64,000 nucleotides of DNA, taken from positions 744,001 to 808,000 of the forward strand of contig JAQFVV010006429.1 in assembly GCA_028023455.1 (NCBI GenBank). The letters are read 5' to 3'. Each line of letters starts with the position of its first letter. The stretch's first letter is position 1. The notes beneath the pieces were generated by a model. The model saw nothing but the letters and a program-made list of their open reading frames with translations, made no database searches and was not told the origin of the DNA. This document shows positions 26,601-42,862 of the stretch, in pieces. This stretch comes from Epiperipatus broadwayi (Eukaryota > Onychophora > Udeonychophora > Euonychophora > Peripatidae). The position numbers and the translations under genes were made by a program.

Positions 26601-28980
26601 TTAACATCTTAATCTTATTTTTTCGATGCCTGTTATCACATTTTTTTCATCCAATCATTTATCTGTTGTCTTTCTTTTTTTTTAAATTTGATCTTGACGA
26701 TCTCCAATAATTTATTTTCAGTGTCAACAATCTGTGTTTATTTTTCTTTGTCAATATCCATATTTTTCTCTTATGTAATAAATAATATATTCTGTGCCAT
26801 GTATACAATGACCATTTCCTTATTTTGCATCTTGAGTTGTTGTTTTTTTTTAACATGTATAGCTTTTTTTTTCTGAAAGTCTTATCTAATTGTAGCTTTT
26901 TATTGTATACTCTTTTAGTTGCTACCAGATAAAAAGTTTTTTTTTAATAAATAGAAAAAAGACTGCTAATGAATTATGATAATAACAATAATGGAAGCGG
27001 TTGTTATATTATTCAGTTTTTGCAAAGTTAATGTAATAGAAAAATCACTGTAATTATTAAATTTTGGATTTAGATTTTATAATCGAAGGCCATCAATATA
27101 TAACCAAAACAGTCTCTCATTTATCCATTTGTCATCGATTCAAAATTACTGGCATAATGTTTTTGAGGTTAATCAATATGGTCACAAGATCTGTTAACTT
27201 CATTTTACAATTCATTTGCTTTATTGTTTAATAATCATTTATCAGCAAACTCTTTATCCTCATCATTATCTATAAATTTTTGAGACCCATTTATATGGTA
27301 AGTATATATATTTCTTGATGTTTATATATATGATTGAATATTAAACCTTCCATTTTCTTCAGATTCAGTCCCTTAGGCAATGTCCACTACATACAACACA
27401 ACAGTTATTTTATTTTCAAGTTAATATTATCTACATTTCTTAAGATAAACAGATATTTTCTATTTCTGTAAAAAGCAAAAGTTATTGGAAATTTCTTCAA
27501 TAATTAGTTTATAATTGCAGCTTTATTTATTTTTCATCAAAATTAAAGTTTTTTTTATTTGGAAATCTTCCCTAGATTATATATATATTAGTATTTTTTA
27601 TTTATTTGTTGGATATAAACTGTCAAAAATAATGATAAATTATAATTTAACATTGTAAATTTCAAATGTCAAAGAAATTAAATGTTTATATATTTATAAA
27701 ATCTTATTTATTTTAATCATACTTTTTATTTAAGTTTCTATTTATTTATATAATGTTATAATATTACTGAAGAAAATATATTTTATATTATACTATCTAT
27801 CCTAATATTGTATAAACTTAATTAAACTTCTAAAACTGTATTTTTTGCCTTGACGATTTGATTAAAATTTAACTTATATATATAAATTAATATTCAATTT
27901 AAAAACTTAGGACTTACTTTAAAAATTATGTAACACAGTAATTACGAGTAGACATACGTCCAGATAGCCATTATAAGTTATTTATCGTGGATAAACCATT
28001 GGGTAAAGTTTACTTAATAATCCCTTGGCATCAGTATAACTTTTCCTTTCTATTTTTATAATTCAAATATAGCAATTAAATTAATATCACTAAATTCATA
28101 TATTCTCTTAATATTAATGTTTCGATGTAAATGTATTTAATACTTATCACTTAAAAATAAAAATAAAAAACACTTTAACCTTTTTTTAGAAAAAATAAAG
28201 ATTATCTACTAAAATTTGAAATCATTTATAGAATCATAAACAACGACAGATGCATAAAATATTGCTATAAAAATGGAATACATCTTTTTAGTAACAATAA
28301 TATTTTAATAGTGTTCTGAAAAGAATTGTGTTAAATGTAATAGAAAGCTATCATATTTACGATATTGAATATATAGCAGGAAAAAAAATGTTGCATCAGT
28401 TAATCATTGATTGGAACAAAACAAAAAAAAAAAAAAACAAATCAATTTTTTAAATAGACAGAGTACATTACTGAATGTCATGGCTTGATTTATAAAGTTT
28501 TCACACAATTCACTTTTAACATTTCACCTTTTTGTCTGCTCTTGGAATTCTTCCTGATTTTAGCTATACTCATTTATAAGTAGTTGATACAAATGATGAT
28601 GATGTTGTTTATTGATGTAACAAACTATATATGAAAATAATCGTAATATATCATTTTATAATCTAAATCGAAACAATCATATTGCAAAAAGCAGAACTGC
28701 TTTAGAAATAGGAGAATTCTTAACAAGATAGAAAACAGTGAGGATGTCTTATTATTGAACAATTTAGAATAATGTAAAATTAGATAGTATATTGATTACT
28801 TTAATAAATAAAATTAATTTTAAATAAGCCTGAAATAAAAATAGGACATCACCAATCTTTGAAACCAAAGAACATAATAGAAACAGAGAATTTTATTACT
28901 GATAAATATGCAAACTTTTAATTTTGCTATATAATTACAAAAAGATAAATTCCATTACAGTTTTAGTCCCAGATAACAGA
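23697..28980. other. AT-rich spacer without visible genes
   Basis: About 5.3 kb of AT-rich DNA with homopolymer runs. Open frames at 23821-24108, 24668-24922, 25257-25466 and 26659-26876 have low-complexity F/I/L/K/N composition and no motif. No transposon protein, tRNA or long repeat was recognised. Confidence 0.6.
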
Positions 28981-28984
28981 AAAC

Positions 28985-29110
28985 ATTTTTTTGCTTGTGT
29001 CATTGCATTGGCTGGGAAACGAGCCCACTAACCGGGGAGGGGAGACAACTGCTTGTAATGCACCTGTGCTGACTTCTCGACCACCAACAAAGGACAAAGA
29101 AAACATTTTT
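28985..29110. other. Short GC-richer island, unclassified
   Basis: A block of about 125 bp with ctaaccggggaggggagac and a cacctgtgctgacttctcg stretch stands out from its AT-rich surroundings. It sits inside an open frame (28991-29179) with no recognised motif. It is probably a fragment of a repeat; its identity is unknown. Confidence 0.35.
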
Positions 29111-29218
29111 GAATGTATGAAATTAAAAAATTTTCTGTGCAGAAAATTTAAAGTTAAACAATCGTTATTTCTTATATGAGTGAAATAAAATTTAAAATTA
29201 AATTTAATATGTGTGGAA

Positions 29219-31780
<2,562 letters not shown>

Positions 31781-31781
31781 A

Positions 31782-32161
31782 TAACTTAAAGATATATGGA
31801 TAAATACATTTCAGACACTCAACATAAGGTGTCATATTTACAGAATATTACAAGTGTATATGCGCATATATACGGATGTATATTTAAATATGACATTTTT
31901 CAACAAGAAGAAAAATGGTTAATAAGGCATAATGATACAGCGTTAACTTAAATATTTTAATTCATTTTTCTATCCCAAATTCTAGTATTCTCAGCAAAGG
32001 TTGCAATTAGTTTTTTTTGTTGCTGCTTGTTTTTCTTCTTGTTGAAAATTGTCATATATAAATATACATGTGTATATACACACACATACACTGGTAATAT
32101 TCAGTAAATACGACATCTCATGTTGAGTGTCTGAAATGTATTTATCCATATATCTTTAAGT

Positions 32162-32164
<3 letters not shown>
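31782..32164. repeat. Spaced inverted repeat, about 80-bp arms
   Basis: The left arm 31782-31862 (from taacttaaagatatatgg) and right arm 32087-32164 (to tatctttaagtta) are inverse copies with a few mismatches, separated by about 220 bp. A CA/TA/TG microsatellite follows. It could be a non-autonomous DNA element or a snap-back duplication. No target duplication was identified. Confidence 0.8.
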
Positions 32165-32197
<33 letters not shown>

Positions 32198-32320
32198 AGA
32201 CACAACTCTCTTTTTTTTTTAAATGATTAATAATAAAAAGAAAACAAATATATTTCTAATTATTGAAATTATCAGAATAAATTAATTCAATATTAATAAA
32301 ATATTTTAAAAGAAATTTAT
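32165..32320. repeat. (TA)n(TG)n microsatellite and A/T-rich tail
   Basis: A short TA run passes into about eight TG units near 32179-32197, then a T run. Confidence 0.85.
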
Positions 32321-32324
32321 GTAG

Positions 32325-32560
32325 GTGTCTTCATCTTATCCTGACTGGGATTTGAGAGGACTTCAGGTCAACTGGCTGTGCAGTGAGGATTTCATCTCAT
32401 TCAGGCATAGGCAAAGTGGCTTTTTTCATCATCATGGCCAGCTGAAACTGACATGATCACATCTTGGTGATTTGAACAGAGTGAGGGCGGGTACCCCGGC
32501 TGGTTTTCTACCCCTTGGTCATTTTAGTAGAAGTTCTGGTAAATTTCTCCATATTTTCTA
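32325..32560. other. GC-richer island, unclassified
   Basis: About 235 bp with balanced composition, including gtgagggcgggtaccccggc near 32481. Stops occur in all frames I checked and no tRNA boxes were clear. It is probably a repeat fragment. Confidence 0.35.
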
Positions 32561-33480
32561 TCTGGTATAATGCAATAAATATTATTAAGTGTTCATCCAC
32601 TATCTTGAATGGAGTTCTTAAAAGAACTGTGTAATGAATTTCTTCTTAGAAAATATCAACAATAATCTAGTTCATAAATTAATCTCTAAGTGGCTAGATG
32701 ATTGAAGTATTCTGGAGCCAAAGTAGTGAATGATTTGGCCATAATGAATTCCAAAGAAGAAATGAATCCCACAGCACTGACTAAAACCTATCAACACCAC
32801 TCATACAGAATCAATTCAGGATCCCCCACCCCTCAGAAGTATGAATCAGCCAACCCTTTTAATTTGGTTTATCATTTAGATTATACACATTACTTTCTAT
32901 TTTTCTGATTAAATTCTACATAACAGGGTTTGATATAATGTTTGGTTTTCATCTTGAATATTCAGACCACTTGATTACAGATATCAATTTCAAAAGAATT
33001 TTTATTTTATAAAAAAAAGATAGCATTTTAATTATACCATTGATCATTAAACATTTTGCTTTTTGATTAGATTTTTGAAGCAATTAACATTCTTTGCTTA
33101 CTGAATAAAATTACAGTTTTTAGAAAAGTAATTAAAAATACATACAAGTATGTTGGAACAGTTACTTTAATTATTTATTTTACTAATATGTTCTAACATG
33201 TAATCCATTTGTTCAATAAAGTTTGCTTTTCTCTATTTGAATTTTTCAGAGAAAAACAAAATTCATAAAATGATATATACTAAAAATATACAAATAAAAT
33301 AAAATAAATAAATAACAAAAAACATACATGAGTTTATTATATGTGTATTTGTTTGTTACAAGATTTCTGTGTCAATTGAATGTTTTCTTTAAATTAGTGT
33401 GTGTAGTGGTATTCTAATGCTCAGACCCAACTTTCTTTATTAATGTAGCAATTTATATATTTGTTGTGCTTAATATATAC
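32561..33480. other. AT-rich spacer
   Basis: No gene or repeat was recognised. The open frame 32702-32908 has no motif. Confidence 0.5.
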
Positions 33481-33489
33481 AATTTTACA

Positions 33490-35260
33490 TGTGTATCTGC
33501 TTGTGATGTTCTTTACAGCAGACTTTGTGCATAGATGCTTGAAATGAAAGTGAAGATTGAATCCAACCACAAACTACGATATCTGCTCTACAGAGTGCCA
33601 TCTAGGCATTTAAACCTAGAAAAATTTATAGAGTAGGCAGATACGCACTGTTAAGATTCCACTTTATTTAAATATTCAGATCGTTAGCCCAAGTCACTAG
33701 CTCAGCGGAGACGCAGAGATAAAAATCTATATCTTAATTTATATCTTAAATATCAATAAATAAAAGCCACTGCCAGAAATTAACAAATAAAAATATTTAT
33801 TTACGCACATATAAAGTAACATTTAAATTTTGATGAATAAATTCAACATTTTAGATTTTTCTATTAATCTTTTAATTTTACATTTAACTAAGTTTCAATG
33901 AGTTTAATATTTTATTTAGATAGTCAAGTATGAATAGACTACATAGATCTGCATTTGAAAAGAAAATATTCTTCCCTGATTTAACCTTAGGCAACAAATT
34001 TCGCAATCAAACTGGCACCAATCCATCTGATACATTCATGTATTCAATGTAGCATGAAAATACGACAACACAAAATACTATACTGTCAGGAAGGTACATC
34101 TGATCAGTAAGTAGAATTAGAGAAGTCATTGTCTCTCCACCAACAGGAATGTGACATCTGTTGGCGAGTAGAACAATAAACATAAAACTCTATTGGAATG
34201 GACTGCGGTCCTTTGCCGTCTTACAAATCCATCCATAGGCAAGGTGTGTGGCGTATATCTATAATCCTGCCTGTAGCAGATCTCATACTATATCTACAAT
34301 TACACAAATATATCCAATCCATTGAACCAATTCAACTACGAAATGAATAACCTAAGATTACCCTCCCTTAATATAACTTTACAAAACTATATAGCCATTC
34401 ATGCCCGACTTAAATTTAACATTTAAATACGTTCGCACAGATTATTTTTATACAAATTGTTTTATAATGTCGAGTATAGATCGGCTGCACAGATTCCACG
34501 GTCAAAAACATTCCAAATTAAACACAACCGATCAAAATACAAAGTCAATCAATAACGTCAATTGCTGAGGGAATACAGGAGACCCTTTGGCATTCATCGT
34601 AAGATGCCCACACTAACATCGTTGACCTATATATTCTAATCAAATGTGAAAACTTCAACATAATCAACTGCTAACGCAGCAACGTCTATACCCAACCTAA
34701 ATTTCATCATTTAAAATTTAAAAAATAAATAATTTATACAATAAGAAAAAAAAATGGAAATGATTTTTATCAATCGGAAAACATATAAAATTAAACATTA
34801 TTAATTTGATGTTAAACTTAAAAAAAAGTCAGATGGAAGTTCATAAGCTTGAACGAAAGTTCTTAGTTATTTTTAAATTTAGAGTTCATGTCAATATAGC
34901 TTATGGTAGAAGAGTTCAGGTTTCTGCTTTTAATTACCGCGATGCCTCCATTGGAAGATAATGTTCTGTAGATGGCAATAGCTGATTCAAGGTATCACAG
35001 TCTTTTCCTTTTTCTTTTTTAAATAGAGAGTGTGGTATGTGCGTCCTACCACAACTCTCAAACACACAACGCTGGAACTGTCAGAAAAAACTGTATTTCC
35101 CTTTTTATATTATCCACCCGGATTCAATCAACAAAACGTCACTAATCCATCACTTCCGTTAGGGTCCGAGCCAAGGCTTAGTGCTTCCATTGGTCAAGCT
35201 AATTTCTCTTTATTTTCTTATCTATCTTTCATCAGATCATTTTAATTATAATAGAGCCCA
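33490..35260. other. GC-richer block, possible old LTR-type repeat
   Basis: The block has more balanced composition than its flanks and contains phrases common in LTRs (for example gtgccatctaggc near 33597 and tagatggcaatag near 34971). A 12-bp hairpin, gagagtgtggta / taccacaactctc, lies at about 35023-35057. No domain or paired terminal repeat was identified, so the classification is tentative. Confidence 0.25.
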
Positions 35261-35699
35261 AGGGCCAGTTTGGTTTCGATAATTCATAAACAATCATTTC
35301 CATTTACAGATTACATTAATTAATACCTGTTTTTATTTTTAAATCTTGTACTTTTTTTTTATAAAAAAGTACGTTCAAATACTTATTTGTTTTTTTAAAA
35401 AAAAAAAAATTTTAAAGTTTGGCATTTGTGCGAATGTATATACGTATAACAAACATTTTAATTTTAGCGTTTAGTTTTTTACTTTTATTTGTGAACTTTT
35501 ACGTTTTTATTTTAAATTAATGTAACAATATATTTATATATCGTTACAATATATATATTTGCCATAATGAGATCTTGAATGTAAATCCATTTGAAAATAT
35601 TATTGGAGTGTAGTAGAGTATATTGATAGTGATGTAGTGATTCTTTCTACTACATCCTTCAACTTATGTTATATTTTGTTTTTCATCACTTTAGTGCCA

Positions 35700-36240
35700 T
35701 ATAAAAAGGAAAGAAAAGAAAGTTTGTAGGTTTGTCTAGGTAAATCTGTGTGAAAAACTTACTATTGTAGAGTGACAAGGTTGCAGTCTTATTTGGTTTG
35801 AAATTTAGTTTGTGGGTGAATGTAAATTCTTGTAGAATTTTTTGTAGAATAGATAATGCAAACTAAATTTTGCAATGAACTTCATATTTGGAAGCCTGTG
35901 AAAGATTTATGTATTTTTTTATTAGAAGAGGATTAATATAAAATGTGAAAAGTAGGAAGCTGAGAGGTGAATCTTGTGAGAGGGAATGTGTTGAGGTGAA
36001 TGATTGAGAATTTTTGCCACTGAATATGATGTGAATTCACACTTCAGTAGCAAGTTGGTTAATACATAGAGTAGGGTAGTTGGTATGGTGATGTTGGCTA
36101 ACATGTTTATTAACACATTGACATTGACTAAGCAAAATGCTTCTCTAATGTCAATTTGAACTTTAATTGGTGCATATATTTTATAGTCTCATACCGAGTT
36201 CAAGACTACCTTGAAGATGAGCACAGCTAATGCTGTAATT
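35700..36240 (-). pseudogene. LINE (non-LTR) reverse transcriptase remnant
   Basis: Reading the minus strand across frames gives several RT landmarks in order. VQIDIREAFCLVNVNVLI near 36170-36100 matches motif A (D-x-x-K-A-F-D-x-V), with the second Asp replaced. TIPTTLLYVLTNLLLKCEF follows as the next conserved stretch. SQDSPLSFLLFTFYINPLL fits the P-Q-G-S-x-L-S-P box. LNFKPNKTATLS near 35790 fits the region after the catalytic YADD box. The YADD box itself was not found. Frameshifts and stops break the frame. The order resembles Jockey/CR1-type LINEs; the clade is uncertain. Confidence 0.5.
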
Positions 36241-36895
36241 CATTGCTTTTTTGAAAATTGAATGGGTGAGATGATAAGGAGCAAATAAGTAGTCCTCATT
36301 GAAGGAAATCATTGAAATAGAATATAATTCTTCATTATTTTAAATCATCTGTGATATTTTCAAGGTCAACGGGTATTGGGCAGTGAAGTGGCTTGATTGT
36401 CTAAATATAAATTTTGGAGTTCCAGTGTTGCAGGGTAGCAGATATTGGATATAGTAGCAAACTTCATTCCTAATTCCATATTATTGAATGTTATAACTGT
36501 ATATGGAGTCTGAAAAGGTCAATGTGTGGGTTAAATAGATAGTATATTTGGAACTTTTTTATGTTCTGATAAATAGGCTCTGTCATATCTCCAGCATAGA
36601 TGGCTCCTGCAATCTTAAAGCTATAGGGACTCTGATGATGGAGGTATAACCAGAGCCCATTGGATATATCCCATAGTCCATCTATTTTACAGGCTGAACC
36701 AAATCTTACTTTTTATGGCTAGGTAGCCCTTAAGATTATTACAGGATTATTAGATGCTTGGGTAAGTTTGTAGATATGCTGGTATGTGGTGTATGAGGGG
36801 TTTGACATTGTCAACTTTTACAATCAAAGATTTATTTTTATATCAATTTTAAAAGAGAGCTAAACATAGTTTTTTTTTTTTTTTTTAATATATAT
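36241..36895. other. Possible upstream part of the LINE remnant, then spacer
   Basis: The composition resembles the RT remnant, but no endonuclease motif was recognised. It ends with a 16-base T run and a short TA tract before the next repeat. Confidence 0.35.
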
Positions 36896-38775
36896 TGTAC
36901 CGAGCACTTCAATTTTCTTTTGATCACTGAGGGTATCACTAGGTCACTAACTACCTAGAAAATTTAATTTATGGTGATCCAAAAGTTAGTGATGTTGATA
37001 AATTTTACCAGCTAGACCCAGGATGAGAAAGAGATTTTTAACATTGTTCAGACAATTGAGAAAAAAACACATCATCAAATGTCAGCACAAAATAATTATA
37101 AATAATTTTAAAGTTAATTAAATTCTTAAAATAAATATTAGTCAAACAAAATATAAAAGTTTGACTTAGATTTCTCCAGCAGATTTATCAGAGAGTGTGC
37201 AAAAGTATGAGCATCAAACACTTAGACAGATAAGCTCATTTTCTCATCTAAGAATTGAAAGGAATTTATAATGTCTTCCTGCCAGTGATTTATCTAAACA
37301 AATTACAGTTTTTTTGAGTGATGGATTTAAAATCAAAAAAATGATCTTGTATACAATTCAATAAACAGTGCATAGTGATTTTTTCCTAATATCCAACAAA
37401 ACATTGGGACATAATAGAATTGTCATTTGCCTGCAAATACTCATAAAAATCATCTTTAAGACCATCAAGGTTAATTCCAACAAAAAAAAAAGAAATGGTT
37501 ATGGTATTATGTATAAAAGATAGGAAAACCAAAATCTCTACTGTTTTTAAAAAAAAAACTGAACAATACATTTGATAAATCACTAGCCAAAAGAATTACA
37601 GTCAGCAAAAAATGCAAACCATGCTTATGTAAATTAATTACAATGAAAGAATAAGGGACAGATGAGTTAAAAAGAAAATTGTTAGTATTTGCCCAAGCAT
37701 TTATCAAGGGTTAATAATATAAAAAGAGAAAAACACAAAGCAAATAAAATATAAACTTGCAATACATACTTGAATAAATAAATTTAAAATTTGAAATCTT
37801 AAAACTAACACTCCAATACATGTAATAATAAGAAAAATACATAATAAAGTAATTAATAATATTTAAAAGATTTTACATCTTATTATAGGTGAAGGTTTTT
37901 TTTAGATTAAGTTGAGATTTTAACATAAAGATTTAAGCAAGAGATTTAGGTTTTGATTATGATATGAAAAGGTGATTTTATCTTTGATGTATAATGTTCG
38001 GTCTGGTGGATTTTGTCCAGTGGGATACACAAAGTTCAGGTCTGCATAGGGTTTATTTTGAAGGTTTTGATTTCTAATTTTTTAGTCAGAAGACAATGCT
38101 TAGGATCCGCTCTGGACTAGGTCATGTTCTTGAAGGAACATTTGTGGAGCTCTGGGGTTGATCTTTGGGTTGGTTTAGTAATGCACATTATTATCAAGTT
38201 TCTTTACAGTGAGTATTTTCTGCATCCTGTATGGACAGTCACTATTTCCAATGTCTTAGGTATTTACTTTTTCTATTAGAAAACAGCTAAGCAATTCCTT
38301 CTCAACACAGCAAGCAGCAAATACTATCAGCAGGCAGCAAAAATTCCACTTCAGTCATCCATGATGAACAAATAGCAAATATAAAAATTAGAACAACAAT
38401 CCAAATCAGAATCACAATAAGGATTCGAATAAGAATAACCAGAATAATAAATCTGTCAAAAACCAGGGTCCATTTATGCTAATTGTTATCTCCCACCTAA
38501 TCTTCAATTAAAAGTTTTAATTAGGGTTGGGCTCTATCTCCCACTTAATCTGAATTAAAAAAAATCTAACCAGGGCTCCTATCTGTTTCAAAATTAATTT
38601 TAAAAAATAAGTCTCAGTTTTTAAAATAAATTACAATCAACAAAATAAAAAAGAAACCTATCACAATCAAAATATTTTAAATTTAAAATGTGTTTACAAT
38701 TTCCTTCTTTAATTGAGTACATGTGTTATGGCACACACTCTTAATAAATAATAATGTACACAATTTTAAAATTCA
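36896..38775 (-). mobile_element. Solo-LTR-like copy of family A
   Basis: It starts tgtaccgagcac after a TA tract. By eye it follows the order of the LTRs at 43117-45404 and 50204-52306: the ttgttcagacaattgagaaa segment, the gctctggactaggtcatg segment, the ttgttatctcccac segment and the gtgttatggcacac end. It is clearly more diverged than those two LTRs are from each other and lacks the ATT array. It shares with the right LTR a stretch that is deleted from the left LTR. No internal region adjoins it. The right end is approximate. Confidence 0.7.
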
Positions 38776-38832
38776 ATTTTTTTTAAATCTTTAAAATGTA
38801 CATTTTAATCTTGAATTTTCTGATGATGATTT

Positions 38833-38890
38833 TGAAACAGATAAAGCATATATATATATATATATATATATATATGCTTTATCTGTTTCA
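38833..38890. repeat. TA-loop foldback, 16-bp perfect arms
   Basis: The arm tgaaacagataaagca (38833-38848) and its exact inverse (38875-38890) enclose a TA tract. Confidence 0.95.
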
Positions 38891-38912
38891 TATGATGTAT
38901 CTGTATAGATAT

Positions 38913-38916
38913 AGCT

Positions 38917-38955
<39 letters not shown>

Positions 38956-38962
38956 TGGAGCT
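38913..38962. repeat. TA-loop foldback, 8-bp arms
   Basis: The arms agctccat (38913-38920) and atggagct (38955-38962) enclose a TA tract. It lies 22 bases after the previous foldback, again as a pair. Confidence 0.9.
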
Positions 38963-39289
38963 TACCAATAGCTTTACAACTGTACATATTACTGTAAATT
39001 TATTGAATATGAATGTATTTGAAATTAGATATCAAAATATTTGAAATTTCATCTGCCAACTCTCTTGGATTTAAAAAACTAGGGAACCTATATAAAATAG
39101 TTATTTATAATAAATGTACAAAATTTGAAAAAAAATTATATTGACTAAAAATATATAAATCTAATTTCAAAGTAATAACTAATGTTTGGAACTGAAATAA
39201 TAACATTTAAAATGTAATATCAAATTAATAAATTTATAATATTAATAATATTAAAGATTTTAAGACTTCTCATTCGATAATTTAATATA

Positions 39290-39550
39290 CAAAATTAACA
39301 AAGCGTATGACACACTTGAATGAGAAGCTATTAAGATACACTGAAATTATTACACGCTAAGCGCTTTCGAGGCCTTTTTCCTCATATTCATAGCGGTACT
39401 GTGAGCTGCAGAATGAAAAAATACCATTCTGCAGCTCACAGTACCACTATGAATATGAGGCAAAAGGCCTCGAAAGCGCTTAGCATGTAATAATTTCTGT
39501 GTATCTTTATAGCTTCTCATTCAAATGTGTCATACACTTTGTTAATTTTG
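39290..39550. repeat. Foldback element, 126-bp arms
   Basis: Arms 39290-39415 and 39425-39550 are near-perfect inverse copies around a 9-base centre. They differ at a handful of positions. Each arm reads outward through tatgaggcaaaaggcctc and gaaagcgcttagc, a short stem-loop followed by GAAA. No protein is encoded. It could be a MITE, or a head-to-head pair of retroelement 3' ends like the PLE palindrome at 55-58 kb. Confidence 0.93.
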
Positions 39551-41735
39551 AATATTAATAATAAAAATACCTATAATGTATAGAAAATATAACTAAATGT
39601 GGTAGGTAACATTTGGTGAAACAGTCATAAAATTCTGAGTTTTATTTTCTCACTATTCTTTTTATTTATTTAATTACAAGGTGTATGTTTAATATCATTG
39701 AAACTGATCTACTTGTAAGGTTTTGTAACATATGAATTTTACAATATAAAAATTTTATAAAACAAAATTTTAATAAGAAATACAAAAAATTATAAGCACA
39801 GAAATAATAACAATATATTATTAAATATATTTTTATAAGTTAGTAGATTTAAATGATAGAAATCTAATTGGATTGTTGGATGTATTTAACTAAGTTATAA
39901 GAAAGAAAAATATTAATTTAAAAATATTGACACATTTCAGTAGCTTTTATTTTCATTATTTTAAGACAAAGTGAGTTGATTTTTACTTAATTATGCAAGC
40001 TTATATATAGTCATATATCAGCTGATGAGATTTTATATGTAAAAAATTATAAGCATTCTGACATTTAAATATTTTTTACTTATGTAAAAGTCTTTTATAA
40101 TAATTATAAATTTTAAGTAGATTTTTACAAATTATAGATTTAAATATAATAAGAATTTAATTAATTTATGTGTATTTCTGGAGTCAAATTTCAACTAAGA
40201 TATAATAAAGTAAAATATTTAATAATGTAAAGTATTGAAGCTAAAATTAAATTTCATAAAAATATTTGTCAAACATATTTAAACTAAAAGTGAGTTGTTT
40301 AGCTTGTTTCCTAAGAAAATAAAAGGGTTGTAGATTAAATAATAATATTTATACATTTAATATTTTTACATTCAAATAAAACTCACATAAATCTTTATAG
40401 TTTTATATTTTAATGTTTGTTGTTTTCAAATACAATTATGAATTATTTTTGTTCAGTGTTTTGTATTTTTTTTAGTCATGTATTGTAACAAAAAAAGCAT
40501 CTAATACTTTATGTTTAAAAAAATTATTAAAATAATAAGTTCATATAATGAAATTAATCATAATAATACAATATCTACTTTGCAGATAAATAAATAGTAA
40601 TAATGTTATTTATACAAAAAATTTCATTTCAGTGTTTAGGCTAAAAAAATATTTTCAATAAAAGCAAACTTTTCTTTTTAGTTTTATTTTTTGTTTTATA
40701 GATAATTCATTAAAATCATTCATCCTAACATCAAAAACTATTTTAGAGATAATAAAAATTAAATTTTTAATTACAAAAAATAAAAATGAATAATAAAATT
40801 ATTAACAATGATCATTTTCTGCTTGATATGATATATATTTCCAAAAAAATAATTTTTTTCTAATGATTAAATACTTTTAAACAAAAGCTATGTAAATATG
40901 TAACATAATTATTAAAAAATAAATATTTAATAATTTTATAAAAAGGAAAACTCATATATATATATATATATATATTATTTTTCTGTATATATAAATGGAA
41001 ACTGTACATAGAAGGATAGATTATTTTTTGCTTCTTCTTATACTGATTGTTGTTGAAATAAAGCAATTAGTTATAATTAAAATTTTATCTGCTAAAATGT
41101 TTTTCAATTGTAATATTCTTTATAAAAATTCAATTTTAGTGAAATTTTTTTAACATTTATAATCTAAATAAATTTTAATCAAATTTCATATTAAATAATG
41201 TTATGTCAATCAGAATCTATTAAAAAAATTAAAGCTTAAGATTAAATAGACTTTTTCAGATTTATAGATTTGAATGTTATAAATTTTATGAAATTTATCA
41301 ATATATTTTTGTAAATAAATTTCAAGTGAGATATAATCAAGCAAAGTGCCAACTAAATATATGAAGTTGTCTAAATCTCCCATTTAAAAATAAGTAAACT
41401 TATACAAGTGAGTCTTATTTATTGGTGAAAATATTTTGAAAATTATTATACTTTTAATTTTAACCTATATAAAATATTATTATTTGATATATAATTTTTA
41501 TATGAATTAGAATAATAAGTTTAATGTTAATTAAATCTGGTTTAGTGCATATAAGATAAATATTGTTACTGGAAGTTGGGAATTTAGTTTGTAATGACTA
41601 TTTTTAATTGACTTTTTGATTCATAACATTTTAGTTAAAATTATAGTTAGTGTATAACAATTTATAAATTTAAACAAGTAATGATTACAATTCTCATCAG
41701 AAAGAATACAGAATGTTCAAGTGCTTATACTATTT
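39551..41735. other. AT-rich spacer
   Basis: Very AT-rich, with one short TA tract near 40955. No gene was recognised. Confidence 0.6.
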
Positions 41736-41738
41736 ACA

Positions 41739-42115
<377 letters not shown>

Positions 42116-42556
42116 GTGACAATTAATTATAAAATCATAAAATAGTATGCAATTAATATCTAAGTAATATGTATAATATTCTCTCTGAAGACAAGCTACA
42201 ATAAATTATATAATATAATAACTATTCTTTAAATATATAAAATATATATATTAATAAAATCACAAATGTAAACCTATATAAATTTAAATAGATTTTTTAC
42301 ACATACATTATCTTTAATACTATCATATGCACTCATCCATTTAAAATAATTATAAATACTCTATAGGCAGATAACCACATCTATAACCTACAACAGGATC
42401 AATTAAATTTACACATAAATCTCTAGTGTCTATATAAATATATTAGATGATTCCACCTTTATTGTTAAAAGAAGGTTGCATTGACAACAGTTTGAAATTG
42501 TTGATTGTTATTGATATTAGGATTTTCGAAGTGTTGGCTGATTTTTAATGATATAT
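42116..42556. other. AT-rich spacer
   Basis: No feature was recognised. A TATAT tract precedes the next repeat. Confidence 0.5.
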
Positions 42557-42862
<306 letters not shown>

